From Atrina japonica (taxonomy: Eukaryota > Mollusca > Bivalvia > Pterioida > Pinnidae): DNA of 64,000 nt. The notes beneath the pieces are model-generated. The model was not told the origin of the DNA, made no database searches, and worked only from the letters and a program-made list of their open reading frames with translations. Made by a program: the position numbers and the translations under genes. The DNA lies in contig BROG01000076.1 in NCBI GenBank assembly GCA_030159075.1, forward strand, positions 372,001-436,000, written 5' to 3'. Shown in pieces: positions 51,143-63,049 of this stretch. The first letter of the stretch is position 1; each line of letters begins with the position of its first letter.

Positions 51143-52735
51143 AATACTTTTAAAAATCCGACTAGCATTGATATCGCATGAAGAGCTTGTCTCTTAAGTA
51201 AGTTTAACATATTCTAGTGAAAACTATAACGTTGGCATTGTTAATAATATTTACAAACAGATCGTATGCTCAATATGTTTAAAAAAAATTCGTGTTACAG
51301 CAAAAAACAAAACATTGAATTTTTCGATAATAGTGATGATCTTACAGTCAATAATATCCAACGTAATCAGTTCGAAAACGATGTATGAATCTGCAGTGAG
51401 GAGCAAGGGATAAAATTACATGTACCTGAATTGCTACACACAAATTCATCTCTTTTTCTAAACATTTTTGTTTAGTTCTTTAGTCGTAATGTCCTTTTGA
51501 ATTCGGAAGTAAAACATGACACACTACTCACTGTAATCGCACTTCTATTAAATATTACATCTTTCAAAAATGTATACCCATCTTTATCCTACTTACCATC
51601 TAGTTTCTTTTGTTATCTTCATATATCAAGCTGAAAAGATATGATATTTCTAAAACTCTTGAAGAACAAAATATATTAAAATAAAATCTGCAATTGTATA
51701 ACGAAATATTTCTGTATGCCTGTTAAGATAACTCAACAAACAATATCGGGCGGTATAAGTACTCCTTGAAAACTCACTCGTACCCGAAATACCTTTTACC
51801 ACCTGGAATATCGCAAACGTATACCCGCCACATGAACCTCTGACTGACACGTTATATCAAATTGTTGGGTTATGTGGCAGTTAAGCGTAAAAAGTTTATA
51901 TGTAACCAAGTCTTGGACAAAATATAATTTGTCATGATCATTTGCCTTTAAATTATTATCGATATATCTCGTGTTATTCGAGAGGTAATTCAGCCGTGCT
52001 TTGTTAAAGTAAACACAGTATCAGACCTTTAGTATCAGAACATCTCTGATTATCAATCAAAAATCCAAATATGCAACACAAGTCTCCGGAAATCTTCATT
52101 CATGAAAGTGATTAGTAATTATGATATAGATCGCACCATGTTTGACACGAGAAGTTGAGATGACCTTTGACATTGTTCCAGTAAATTCATGATTTCTGTA
52201 TAATATATCCGACCACACGGTAACAAAATCCAACACAAATGAAAGGAAAAGAAAGTGGAAAGTGAAATAACAATTAAAACAATTTACTTTCGTGCAATAC
52301 TAGGCTTGTTAAGTTTTTCCTGTTCCAATAAAAACTAAAACGATCTTCCCAAATTACACCAATAGGGGAACGTATTAAATCTTTCACAATTTACATGTAC
52401 CTATTTATTAATGATTCCATGATGTCCGCTGTCGAAATAGTACCTGAGCAGAAATTCGAAAAAAAACAACTAAAATGACCTTTGAATTAAAGGTTAAATA
52501 AAGAAAGAACATGGCGAATTCGTATAGATACTTACATACTCTTTAATTAGTTTATTCTCCATAAGCATACGCCTATAGGCGAAACATATATGTACAAATA
52601 TGTAATACAAATATGAAATAAAATTCAGACAACAAACTGTGAAAGGAGATGACATAGATACAATTTAGTGTAAAATAAACACTGTAATAGTACAAAAATA
52701 TTAGATCTTCAGGATACAATATACAAATCTAGTGA
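51143..52735. other. No feature recognised
   Basis: AT-rich sequence with only short ORFs (a 66-codon minus-strand ORF at 51650-51850). I see no domain, repeat or RNA gene. Confidence 0.5.
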
Positions 52736-52738
52736 AAA

Positions 52739-53045
52739 TTGGACAAACACGGACCTCTCGAAATCCAGAGGTGAAATCGGGTGCCATGGAGGAGTAAGCA
52801 CCCCTGTTGACCGGTCACACACGCCGTGAGTCCACAGTATAAGTGAGGAACAAATCCTCGTCACAACTGGTACAGACTACGCAATAACCGCTATCGAACA
52901 GGTATCTAAACATTTCATTCAGTAAGACTGAGTAATCTAACACAAGGATATCATAACGATCGCAAAATTTGCGGAACGTTATCATCAAACGACTAGTCAG
53001 TAGTAAGTAGTTTGTCACTATACACTAGTGATATGTTCATACGTT
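52739..53045 (-). mobile_element. Decayed reverse-transcriptase element, copy C (3' end only)
   Basis: The minus strand gives the C-terminal RT segment LMITFRKFCDRYDILVLDY with VLLNEMFRYLF. The family's 3' tail follows (plus-strand ggtgccatggaggagtaagc, ggacaaacacggacctctcg). It is truncated on the RT side near 53045. Confidence 0.75.
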
Positions 53046-53980
53046 GAATACGCTCTTGCGTATCAGATCACTTGTGATTTGGGTTTTAACAAAAGCAGAC
53101 TATATTCCTGTACAATTACAAAGGATGAAAGATGCATCATTATTATGATATATTGAATTATTATTGCGTATTATATTATTATATCAAATTATATTTTGAC
53201 AAATGATATTTTAACTTTCTTGAAAACTGACGTTTTAAACATGTCATGTTTTGCCTTATACCAAAGTTTACATTTTTGGTGTGATTTGATAACTTGTACG
53301 TTTTCAATTTCAAAGTTAGCAAATGATATGGGTATAATTCCCTTTAAATCAAAACAGAAAATGATAAACACGAGAGACATCAAAGATACCAAGTAAATAT
53401 ATAAATAAATATAATTTACCATTTGAAAATGTGATACTCGCGTATTCAAATAGATTCGTGTATATACAGAAAATACTACACTGTATGCAGTAAGGTAATA
53501 TTTCTCTTTTCAGATACCCTCTGTGTTTAATTATCATTTTGGTGACTTCATGTTGCTGACATTGTATAATGCAATAATTCATTTTAAACTGCAATCAAAT
53601 CAATTTTCGAAATTTGAATTCTTCATAATGGTTCAATTTTGTATTCAATTTAATTTTTCAGATTTACTTCAAACTCCAATCTTTGAAATCTATGGTTTGT
53701 GGGAAAGTATCGGAAAGAAATGATGTTATTACATATACAAAGGTAGTCTTATTTAGTACAGACATGATAATTTGGCTTACATCTCTATTTGTCATCATTA
53801 TTTTTCTTAATTTACTTGTTTTGCTCGTTACACTATACGAGGAACTCAAATGACAATGTTACAAGTTTTTACACATTGTGTGGATGATCGTTTTGAAACA
53901 CATGAACATTCTCTTCAAAAAATTGTCTTTAGCAAGCAAAATTTGACCAGCGTTTCCCTGGAGCCTATAGGGCGGAACAA
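53046..53980. other. No feature recognised
   Basis: AT-rich, with overlapping ORFs of 60-86 codons on both strands. None has a recognisable domain or splice structure. Confidence 0.45.
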
Positions 53981-53984
53981 ACCT

Positions 53985-55640
53985 GTTTAAAAATGCCGTC
54001 TTTTAAATCTTCCCATTCACCCCGGACAAAAAAACTTTTATCTTAAATTTACAAATAAAGGTATAGACGCTTTAAACATTAGTAATGTTCATAATCGCGA
54101 AAAAGTTCAATCCTGTATTCTGCCATATTTTAAATTGAAGACAACGCCTTGTATTTCATATAGCTATACACCTAGTATTACATCCAAACTATTTAATTAC
54201 AAACAGGTTTTGCAGTGCCTATATATCAACCATCTTTAACAAAGTACCGTTACATATTCACGTGTTTCGTCTGCCTTCAAATACAATCCTATCGAGCATG
54301 TCATCGTATTGACATTTCTATCGTCGAAAAAGGAAACTGAAATCTTTTATGTCTGATTTCAATAGGTCCAAAACACCGCGAATATCGTTCCTTAACATGG
54401 CGACAGAATTTTTGAGTTTAGTGATGTATTCTATCGAGGATTTTGCCAGACGATGGACCATACATGAAGACGAGGAACGAAACATATTTTCTAAATAGTC
54501 GAGAATTGTACGGTAGTTGATAACATATCAAACAAGAAAACTCAAAGAAACCATGAAAACGCACTATCCTACTGTTTTCAGTGACCCGGAAGTGATTTCT
54601 GAGCTAGAAAAGCTGAACGGTCAATATGTAATGGTCCCAGCAGACGAAGTCTAAAATACAGCATTTGTTTGTAAAGTGCATTACTATAATTGCCTATGAA
54701 AGGAAGTAGGGTTTAACATTAAGTTTGATAATCTTACATATACACGAAGTCCATTTTCAAAGGACGAAGTCCTGAAATCATGTACAAAGTATCGGTATTA
54801 AGCTTTTCTGATGTACCTACAACCGATACTGAGCTGCAACATCTATATTGGATGCATAAAGTTCACAAAACTCCGTATAAGCAGACGTGCATAGCAAATG
54901 CTTCACCAGACCTTTATTTTTACTCCTTACCAAAATACTTATAGCCAATAAGGAGAGACTTCAGCAGTACTTTACAATTGCTCAGTCCAGAAGCGGTGAA
55001 AATTCAGGCGTGGATACTAAAATATTCCAAACAACTTTGAGAAAATTTAAAGACAAACCTTTTTTCTAAAATTCATAATGTCAAAATGTACATCTTTTCT
55101 ATTCCTTATGCAACCGCATAATAAACTAAAAGAGTTATTTTCACTAAAAGTGGTACCCGGAAATTTGAATACCTAGGCCTTGGTTATCAAGATAGTTATT
55201 TCGTCCAACAGCACTCTCATTCAACACAAAAAATCACTGATGTTGATATAAATGATGCTGGAATTTCTAGTAGACAATATATGCGTAGTATTTGAAGACA
55301 AGGTGTTTCAGCAAATCGTTGGCATTCTAATGGGAACCAGTTCTGCCATTTTATAAGCCTACTTATTCCTTTAATCATATTAAGCAGACTTTAATAAGAA
55401 TGTAGCTGTGGTCTTTTTTGTCTATTAACAATGACGATTTTCATTCTTATGTGAATACGATATTTGTGGTGTCTTTCTAGTTCGACGGGAAAATCTAATT
55501 TATACGGTTCTTACTTAGATATATCACTTACTATAGACACAGAAGGGCAGTTCACAATCAAGCTATCCGACAAACGTGATGATTTTGAATTTACTATCGT
55601 AAATATTCCGAATTTACGTAAATATGAACAATTCATATGA
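53985..55640 (+). mobile_element. Decayed reverse-transcriptase element, copy B (longest 5' extent)
   Basis: The N-terminal part is visible here but not in the other copies: KFTNKGIDALNISNVHNREK, then YFKLKTTPCISYSYTPSI and LFNYKQVLQ, from about 54050. Next come VMYSIEDFARRWTIHEDEER (about 54420), KTHYPTVFSDPEVISELEKL (about 54557), GQYVMVPADE, a degraded motif A, MLEFLVDNICVVFEDKVFQQ with IVGILMGTSSA (motif B with P changed to L, about 55255-55345) and LSDKRDDFEFTIVNI (about 55565). Many stops and frameshifts; no motif C found. Clearly non-functional. Confidence 0.75.
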
Positions 55641-55671
55641 AAATAAGGAGGTTCAAAAGGCCATCTACAAA

Positions 55672-55745
55672 TTTAATGAATATTGGACAAACACTGTCTT
55701 CTGAAATTTCGGAATTGGGATCAGGTGGCATGGAGGCGTAAGCTG
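55672..55745 (-). mobile_element. Fragment of the RT-element 3' tail, inverted relative to copy B
   Basis: The sequence ggacaaacactgtcttctga with gggatcaggtggcatggagg corresponds to the tail of copies C and D in minus orientation. It abuts copy B, which is on the plus strand, so it comes from a separate insertion or an inversion. Confidence 0.6.
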
Positions 55746-57240
55746 AATGAGAAATATGCTTTTTTATCTCAGAATGTATCCCGCGTTTTCTTGATAGAAA
55801 AACATTTTATTTATCATTGTAATACGCTTAACGTTTTTACAACATATTTTTCTACAATTCAATATTGGCGGAGAAGAACTAAATATTTAGATTTGCTCTT
55901 TGTTCGCACAAATCGGTAGTTTCACGTAGAACCAAAAAGGGTAGAATATAATATATGATACAGTATATTTTTGTAGTCTATTCTTGATCATCCATGCGAA
56001 AGCGGCCTTGGGTAAAATGATTTTCTTATTTTTAAAAAAGATATAAACGTTTACTTAATAAATAACATTTTCACACCTTCACACCTTTTAATTTTTAAAA
56101 TTAAACCACTGAAGAAAATATGAAAGATCAGAAAGAGTGAAGGCCTTCGTGACTCAACATTACTTTTCACAGAGAACTACTGACGACAAAACAACATTAG
56201 GATAATAATTGAATAATTATTACGGGTCATAATTCTAAAGTTATGTAGCCTTAAGTCCGTAAATAGAGTATGTAATTATCACGGGTCAGATTCTTTATGC
56301 AACAAGTAGATATTTTATAAAAGATGTGACCATGAATTTAAACCGGTGAAACTGGTGCAACTAAGGTCACTACAAACAACGAATGGTCAGTTTGTTTTTT
56401 GATTTTGTTTACCAGAACTCATTTTCATTCTTTTAAACATTTTCCGTATCTATGTACAGAATATAAATTTATTACTTTATACTCGTTCCTTCTGTCGAAC
56501 ATAAACAAATTTACTGGGTCATGGTTACCAATGGCAGAATACATCTGTAACTTAACTGCTGAGTTTGAAAGCACGTGTGAAAAGTTTGTGTAACTATCAG
56601 TCACGTACGTAAGAGATTCAGACGATTTTTAAAACCCCTCCCACCTAATAATCTACATTTGTAATTGGAATATAATGACATAAGTTTTCCACAAAACTCT
56701 TCTCCATCAACGCAGTGACATAACTCAGAGCGTCATAACACAGCTGCATCGGTGATAAGATAGGAGGTTGAAATGCGCATGCTTCGACGTCATACTCATG
56801 CATGTTAGTGTATATGACATAACTCATTCATTTTGATTTTTGTTTATGATTTATTTATGATTTGTTTGTTTCATATTTCAAATAAACATAATCGTAATTA
56901 TTGCAAAAACCTGTTGGAAAATACTGAGAAAATGTTTTTTGTTTATCATAATAATTAAAAACAACATTTATTTCTAGAAAAATCCACAGTCGTTGATGAT
57001 TGATGAAGTTATGCATTCGTATGTAAACATGATCATTAACATTGATGCTCTCGATGGCCTTCATTTATAGCTCTACAGCACTTATTCTACATTTCCTGAA
57101 ACAAGTTACCCTTTGACGTTGTCACTTCACATTTAGAGCTCTGAACAGTAGTATTGTAAAACTATGGAGAGAGAAAAATGCCCGCTTTTAGAATTTACTA
57201 TCAGTTCAAGATGAAGTGACAGACCTGCAGACGATCGTCA
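55746..57240. other. No feature recognised
   Basis: AT-rich sequence with ORFs of up to about 70 codons on both strands and no domain, repeat family or RNA gene that I can name. Confidence 0.45.
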
Positions 57241-57255
57241 TCATTCGAAAATGTT

Positions 57256-57496
57256 GGGGACCTCCATGGCCGAGTGGTTAGAGCATTGCGCTTTAAACCA
57301 CAAGGCCTCTCACCTCTGGTTCGAATCCCGCTAGGGTCATTAAGTGGGAAAGTTTGCCAGTTTTCTTGTGGAAGGTCGGTGGTCTTTACCCGGGTAACCG
57401 GGGTTTCTCCTCCACCAATAAAAATGGACGCCATCATATGACTGAAAGATTGTTGAGTATGGCGTAAAACAAATAATCAAATCAAATCAAATCAAA
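57256..57496 (+). mobile_element. tRNA-derived SINE, full length, with an 11-bp target-site duplication
   Basis: The head has an A-box-like CATGGCCGAGTGGTTAGAGC and a B-box-like TGGTTCGAATCCCGC, as in a Leu/Ser-type tRNA. A body of about 150 bp follows, ending ttgagtatggcgtaaaac, and then a tail of five-base repeats (aaatc/tcaaa). Perfect direct repeats tcgaaaatgtt flank it at 57245-57255 and 57497-57507. This and the CAAA-tailed type at 1.27 kb are distinct families. A 78-codon minus-strand ORF across it is an artefact. Confidence 0.92.
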
Positions 57497-57639
57497 TCGA
57501 AAATGTTACACAAATGGAAAATAAAAATCAGCATGCCGGTATAAATATTCAAACGAGTTCAGTTTTGCTAAATACAATTCAATATGACATAGAGCGATTA
57601 TATTAAAGTTTGTCAGTATATTGGTAAGACCAATATAAG

Positions 57640-57696
57640 TAGTAAAAAGGAAAGAAATTATTTTGAAAAGCAAAAACAACAACTAATGCCACTTTA
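57640..57696. repeat. End fragment of the 50.8-kb MITE family
   Basis: It contains agtagtaaaaaggaaagaaa and, near the end, acaacaactaatgccacttt, matching the right half of the element at 50801-51142. Confidence 0.5.
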
Positions 57697-58065
57697 AATA
57701 TGAACTGATGCAAATTGTAATTATCAAATGTGATCCAAGAATGTGGTTTTTGTGATAATTGAATAATTGTTGATTATATACGAAATGACGGAAATCTGAA
57801 TAAAGATGTTCAAATTCTTTAGTCGATTTAATTCGCCTGTACTTTCACAAAATATATAGCGACGACCATAATACTTCAGGACTACTTTTTAATATTGTAA
57901 TGCATATCAGCTTGGCTTTAAACAGTAAAAGAAAAAGAATTTAAATAATGCCCGTAAAAGAAAAGTGTTATATTGAATAAAGGAGAAAAAATTTAAATAT
58001 AAAAAACAAACAACAAAAGTAAAAAGAATGGAAGTCCAGATATGAAATACACAGTCATAATACAT

Positions 58066-58135
58066 ATTGGACAACCATGAACCTTCGGTAAATATAGACA
58101 TGGGACCAGGTGCCATGGAACTACTGTAACTTTTC
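58066..58135 (-). mobile_element. Second RT-element tail fragment
   Basis: The sequence ggacaaccatgaaccttcgg with gggaccaggtgccatggaac repeats, in diverged form, the tail motif found again about 130 bp on at 58208-58275. The two tails lie in tandem in one minus-strand ORF (SYSSSMAPGPMS and MAPDPTSWFPEVRVC). Confidence 0.6.
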
Positions 58136-58199
58136 TTTTCAAATAAATGTAAAAATTTCAGATACCAAAGTATAAAATCAATAGAATGTCCAGGACATA

Positions 58200-59085
58200 G
58201 ATACAAATCCGGTAAAAATGAACAAACACGGACCTCTGGAAACCAAGAGGTGGGATCAGGTGCCATGTAGGAGTAAGCACCGGTCACACCCGCCGCGAGT
58301 CCACAGTCAAGTCCAATGAAATACGTGAGGAGTGTATCCTCGTCAGAATTGGTACAGACGTCTCAACAACCGAAAACGAAAAGGCAACTCAATATTTCAC
58401 TTTGTGAAACAGAGTAGTCACAAACAGGCCTATTATACTAGTAATTTGTGGAATGTTGACATTAAACGCGGTTTTAGATATCCCTGTGTCAATAAATTGT
58501 CAGTGAGTAGTTTACCTCTGTATATGAAATCTTCATATGTGGTACACGTCCTGGCATATCGGATCATTTGTGAAATATAAACTCCATATTCGGGTGACTG
58601 AAGGATATTACTACTGAAATGTGGAAAATTTACGATGGGAAAGCCGAAATCGTCGCGTTTGTCGTATAACTTAGTAGCTAATTTCCCGTCTGTGCTTATA
58701 TTAAGTAAAATGTCTAAGTATGAAGCGTGTGTGCTTGATTCTGTTGTATCTTTAATTTCTAGTTCGCTGGGATATATCGCATTGACATATGTATGAAAAT
58801 TGTCATTATTAATTGACAAAACGTCGTCGATATATCTAAATGTCAAATTAAAGCACACCGCTAACCTTTTCTTCTTTTGATTCAGCAGTTTCTGAATGAA
58901 GTCTGCTTCGTATGAATAAAGGAACAGGTCGGCCAATAAAGGAAGCACAATTGGTTCCCATAGGAATGCCGACAGTTTGTTGAATAACAACTTCCGGTGG
59001 TTATGATCCGTATAAAGGATAAAACAACAACTATCAAATAGGAAATTCGACAATTCTAGTCGTAAATTAGGGAATGTCAAAAAAG
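58200..59085 (-). mobile_element. Reverse-transcriptase element, copy D (best-preserved RT core)
   Basis: A minus-strand ORF of 215 codons (59080-58433) covers much of the RT. It has PLLADLFLYSYEADFIQ (end of motif B), FRYIDDVLSINN with the catalytic Asp pair (YIDD at 58834-58823), TTESSTHASYLDILLNISTD, LYDKRDDFGFPIVNFPHFSS, then GVYISQMIRYARTCTTYEDF and GKLLT. Upstream of motif B it is out of frame: one extra base near 58944 separates VGIPMGTNCA from LLADLF, and the ORF start is frame-shifted sequence. The element is truncated near 59085. The tail reaches 58200 (MAPDPTSWFPEVRVCSFLP). Probably inactive. Confidence 0.85.
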
Positions 59086-59339
59086 GTCAGTATCCCATTG
59101 GTACTTAATTGTAATGTTTCCCGTCCTTGAGACAACAACTTATCACTTAGTTTCCCGTATATAAAATGCTCAAACGCTGAACAGACTCTAGCATTGTCGA
59201 TCATTTGGAGCAATGAGACAATTATTCATCTTTTATATTACATTGTATTTCTGAATAACTGTCACCAAAGACAGCAGATGGTCTATTTATTTATCTCTGT
59301 TTAATTAAAACATTAGGTTATTTGATATTTTATACTATA

Positions 59340-59340
<1 letters not shown>

Positions 59341-59370
<30 letters not shown>

Positions 59371-59410
59371 CATACATACATACATACATACATACATACA
59401 TACATACATA
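59341..59410. repeat. (CATA)n microsatellite
   Basis: About seventeen tetranucleotides. Confidence 0.97.
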
Positions 59411-59631
59411 CGTATATACAAAGCACTAAAACCAACAACACTATATTACCTAGGGTGTCGGATCTTAGCAATAGATACAAGGCAAGAAAAGAATATATAA
59501 AGCACTAAAATGACTAACGACAAGTCGGGCAAAATGAAAGTAAAATTTTCCGGAAGACAAACTTTCATCAGGACAATAAGATTTAAATAACATAAAAAAC
59601 GTACAAACAAACACTCGCACCCAAATACCAA

Positions 59632-59797
<166 letters not shown>

Positions 59798-60096
59798 TTT
59801 ATATAATCGTTATAGATAATTCATTTCATTTTACAGTATATTCTTTTTAATATAAATTGAGTGTAATTGACAAAGCATTGACAACAAAAACAAAAATATT
59901 AGACAATCACAGTTAATTTAAAACAATGTACATATAATATAAAGAAAGGAAAAGTTATTATTCAAATTGAGTACATGTACATATTTCCCTTTCCGCACGT
60001 GTTAAACTTTTTAATGTGCTCTTAAACAGATTATCAGTTAGAATGACCAATATTTCGTTTTAGCGTAAGCCTGTGTATTTTGGTACTTACTTTGGT

Positions 60097-60185
60097 GCTT
60101 ACCTTGACATTTTCGCTCCTAGGTATTTTCGTCCTTTTATAACAAAAAAAAACATAATTCGTCCCGTCTTAAATTCGCCCTTAAT
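60097..60185. repeat. Fragment related to the 33.5-kb inverted-repeat element
   Basis: It contains attttcgctcctaggtattt, tcgtcccgtcttaaattcgc and ccttaatcac, resembling the 'ttttcgcccctttt' arm at 33.5 kb. Confidence 0.35.
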
Positions 60186-61031
60186 CACAATAATTACAAG
60201 TACGAGAATAGCGAAAATTAGAAAGGAGCTAAAATTTCCATATATTCAGTACTTGATAAAGTGGAAATGCTATAATGCACTTTCTTTGTATATTATGTTG
60301 TCAATAGTATACGTATAAACAACTCCATTAATCTTAGTGTCATGTTTTTTTTTAATTTACTAGGTGGGTGGTAAATACAAAGGTTAAACGTTATGTTTGT
60401 TCTTTTCACCCTAGCGAGTTGTATTTCGGGATGTCTTTTTAAAACAACGCCATTTTCTTGTATTTTACCTGTCAATAGTTACGTTATATCGACTGAAATA
60501 CTTAATATTATGTCATTAAATTAGGGAAAGAGCACCTAAGAAATAAATTTGAAACAATTAGTACATCAAATTTATTGTTCGAACACTCCCATAATCTGTT
60601 TCGCTTTTTTATCATCTGTTTTTGCAATTATCAGTTTGATATATTAACCTGTGCTTATTGTTGCTATGATAACAAAACTTGAGGTTAGTGTTTGAACCAT
60701 AACGAGTATACCAGAAAATCAAACGTTTGCCAAAATCCCACATGACCTTAATACAGGTGCAAGTCAAATCTGAGGGGTGCACTCTGTGTAGTTAAGGGAA
60801 TTGGAATGACGATAAGTACAGTGGGCCGGCAAATGAATGAATATGGGTTTTAAAACATTATACATAACCAACTGGAGCACCTGATGGAGGCCTACGTTAG
60901 CCATATTGTTTATCATTATTGTTGCTATTATATGTATTATAATCAAGATACTGTGTGAACAAACTATCTACTTACAGTATTGTAATTAATGTTACTTACG
61001 TCAAACGTTGAATAGATCTATATGATTACTC

Positions 61032-61307
61032 ATGGTCTTTTTTTCAATATCAGAATCTGAAAAGATACAAATTCCCTTGCTCTTGATTATCCACAGAAAG
61101 ATATCATCTATCGAATTACTGAAACAAATGATTTGTAAACAGTGCTTATATAACACATTTATTTGTTTGTTTCTACAAATTCAAAATGCTCTTATATCAT
61201 GGAACGGAGGAAAGGAGGACCCTGGACACGAAGTGAAAAAACTTGTGTTTTTAGATATTCTGGAACACCCCCTTACAACAAAGTACATAAAAGTATATTT
61301 TGCGTGA
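61032..61307 (+). other. Unidentified 91-codon ORF, possible isolated exon
   Basis: The last ~40 residues look protein-like (SWNGGKEDPGHEVKK, then LEHPLTTKYIKVYFA). The ending P-L-T-T-[KR]-Y-I-[KR]-[IV]-Y resembles the final strand of a discoidin (F5/8 type C) domain, and a donor-like GTGAGA starts at 61304 inside the last codon. There is no good acceptor just upstream and no neighbouring exon was found. It may be a lone exon, a pseudo-exon or chance. Confidence 0.2.
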
Positions 61308-61412
61308 GACCAAATGATAACTATAGGTATACCTAATAAATATCCATCAATCAGATAAACTCTAAATCAGAACTCTATATCGACAGTCAGTGCCGGTATT
61401 AGGGCATAACCT

Positions 61413-61715
61413 TCAAATTTGAAAAGTTGAGGCCAAAGTTTTCGTAGTGGTAGTTCTAAAACAGTAACACGTTGTGAATGAATTATTTCTATTAAACTCT
61501 ACGTATTTGGTTTTTATTTGAACTGATTTTCGGTTGACCTCCGCCGTGGTGTAAATAATGACAATGGTCTTATCAATGACTTTGATGACGCTTTTTGGCA
61601 ATTTTATATACCCATCATTTTTAAGACAAGGGGACTGTTTGTCCAAATTTCCTAACACTCCTTTAGTTGACACCGTATACTTAACCGAATAAGTTTTATT
61701 TGAATCACAGGACAT
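61413..61715 (-). other. Unidentified 100-codon ORF
   Basis: The ORF starts MSCDSNKTYSVKYTVSTKGV and continues with balanced composition (CLKNDGYIKLPKSVIKVIDK), unlike the low-complexity ORFs nearby. An in-frame TGA lies 18 bases before the ATG, and the start context is weak (T at -3). I recognise no domain. It could be an orphan gene, an exon or an old pseudogene. Confidence 0.2.
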
Positions 61716-61799
61716 AAAACCTTCCCTACGTCATAAGTACCCATATAATTGAGGGGTGGTTACCTACGCGAGTATACGTACCCGTAATAAATATACGTA

Positions 61800-62900
61800 A
61801 GACTGACAACACGAGATACCTATCCTGAAAAGAATAAATGAAATAAGTCTTAAATTTTATGAATAAACGACCCCTAAACCCACATAATTAGGTAGAGTGA
61901 AAAAGATCCGCGCACTCCGGATGTAAAGGTATTAAATATACGGATGTCCGTGTAACACACACTACTTCAAGTTACAGATCTGACTTTGCATTTTGTCTAC
62001 GAGTATATAGCTTCAATTAGTAAATACATTTACTCAGAAGGCGGTTACAGGTTGAAAAATCAATGCGTTTAAATTTTGAGTGTGTTCCTTAACTTCCATT
62101 GTACATGGTCTATGACTGCGAAAGCATACAAACCTTAATCTTAATGGAACGTCTGAAGAACTTTGCCGGAGAAATTCAAAATCACATGATATTTTCTCTT
62201 ATGAGACCTTGATTTGATGTTATCTTGCAATGTGCTATCGGTGGTGTTAGAGTTTTAGCATTTGAAACCAATATTTCTATACTTTTAAACCAGTATGCAA
62301 GTGAAATCGAAAATAGCAAAATAAACATTGCCATTTGGCGAAAATAACATACTGCAACCAAACCGTTAATGAAATAAGTTTCTCGATACAAAGCAAACAT
62401 AAAAAGATGAAATTAGGTTGGACCATATCCGGTTTTCCATTCGGTTTCTTTCGTGTCCAAAGTTCTTAAGTTTGCACGTGGCTGTTTTGTTTCTTCTTCT
62501 TCGTCATCTAGCTAAGATATTAACTTTTTCGGAACTCGCATTAAAAGCCAAACGATTATAACCTTTTCAAGATGGTAACAAGCTACAGTAACTCACTGGG
62601 AAGTAAGATTTATTTGTAAGGGCTCGATACAAGAAGTCCCTAAACGGGTCCAGCAGAGATTAACTAGTAAACGAGCATTCTGTAGCTGGGCAACATAATT
62701 TGTAGAGGGCTCATGTTAATGAAGAAATAGTTCGCAGAAACTGTGGTATTGTGTTGACTTCCATGAGTACAAAAGCGTGTGTAAAGCTAACCGATCAGAA
62801 TCTCAAACTGGTCGTTATGACACTAAGAACTTACGGTATACAAATGCATATGCGGCCAGTTTTGTAGTCCCTAAATAAACCTATATACGATTGCCAATTA
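61800..62900. other. No feature recognised
   Basis: Slightly less AT-rich than average, with a 72-codon minus-strand ORF (62182-62400) containing a hydrophobic stretch but no recognisable domain. Confidence 0.4.
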
Positions 62901-62921
62901 AGATATATAATTTTCAACAAA

Positions 62922-63045
62922 ATGGCTGCATTGGCAACCGAGCCTATGTTCCTCAATGCACATTCTGATGTTTATCAAAGAAAAAATAAAAAGTGCAAAT
63001 TAATATTCGAAACTCCAAGTCGATTAGGATACGAAAATTTGGATA
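62922..63045 (+). other. Possible start-exon-like ORF
   Basis: An ATG in strong context (aacaaaatgg) opens MAALATEPMFLNAHSDVYQR, continuing KNKKCKLIFETPSRLGYENL. From about 63045 the frame runs into sequence of the RT-element tail (minus orientation), so only the first ~41 codons could be native. No match or splice donor is convincing. Confidence 0.2.
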
Positions 63046-63049
63046 TAAA

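Noticed and set aside
57256..57335. Candidate tRNA gene (A and B boxes)
   Set aside because: The acceptor stem does not close. A SINE body, tail and target duplications show it is a SINE head; the same applies at 1.5 kb and 25.7 kb.
57201..57437. 78-codon minus-strand ORF (GIRTRGERPCGLKR)
   Set aside because: It is the antisense reading of the SINE.
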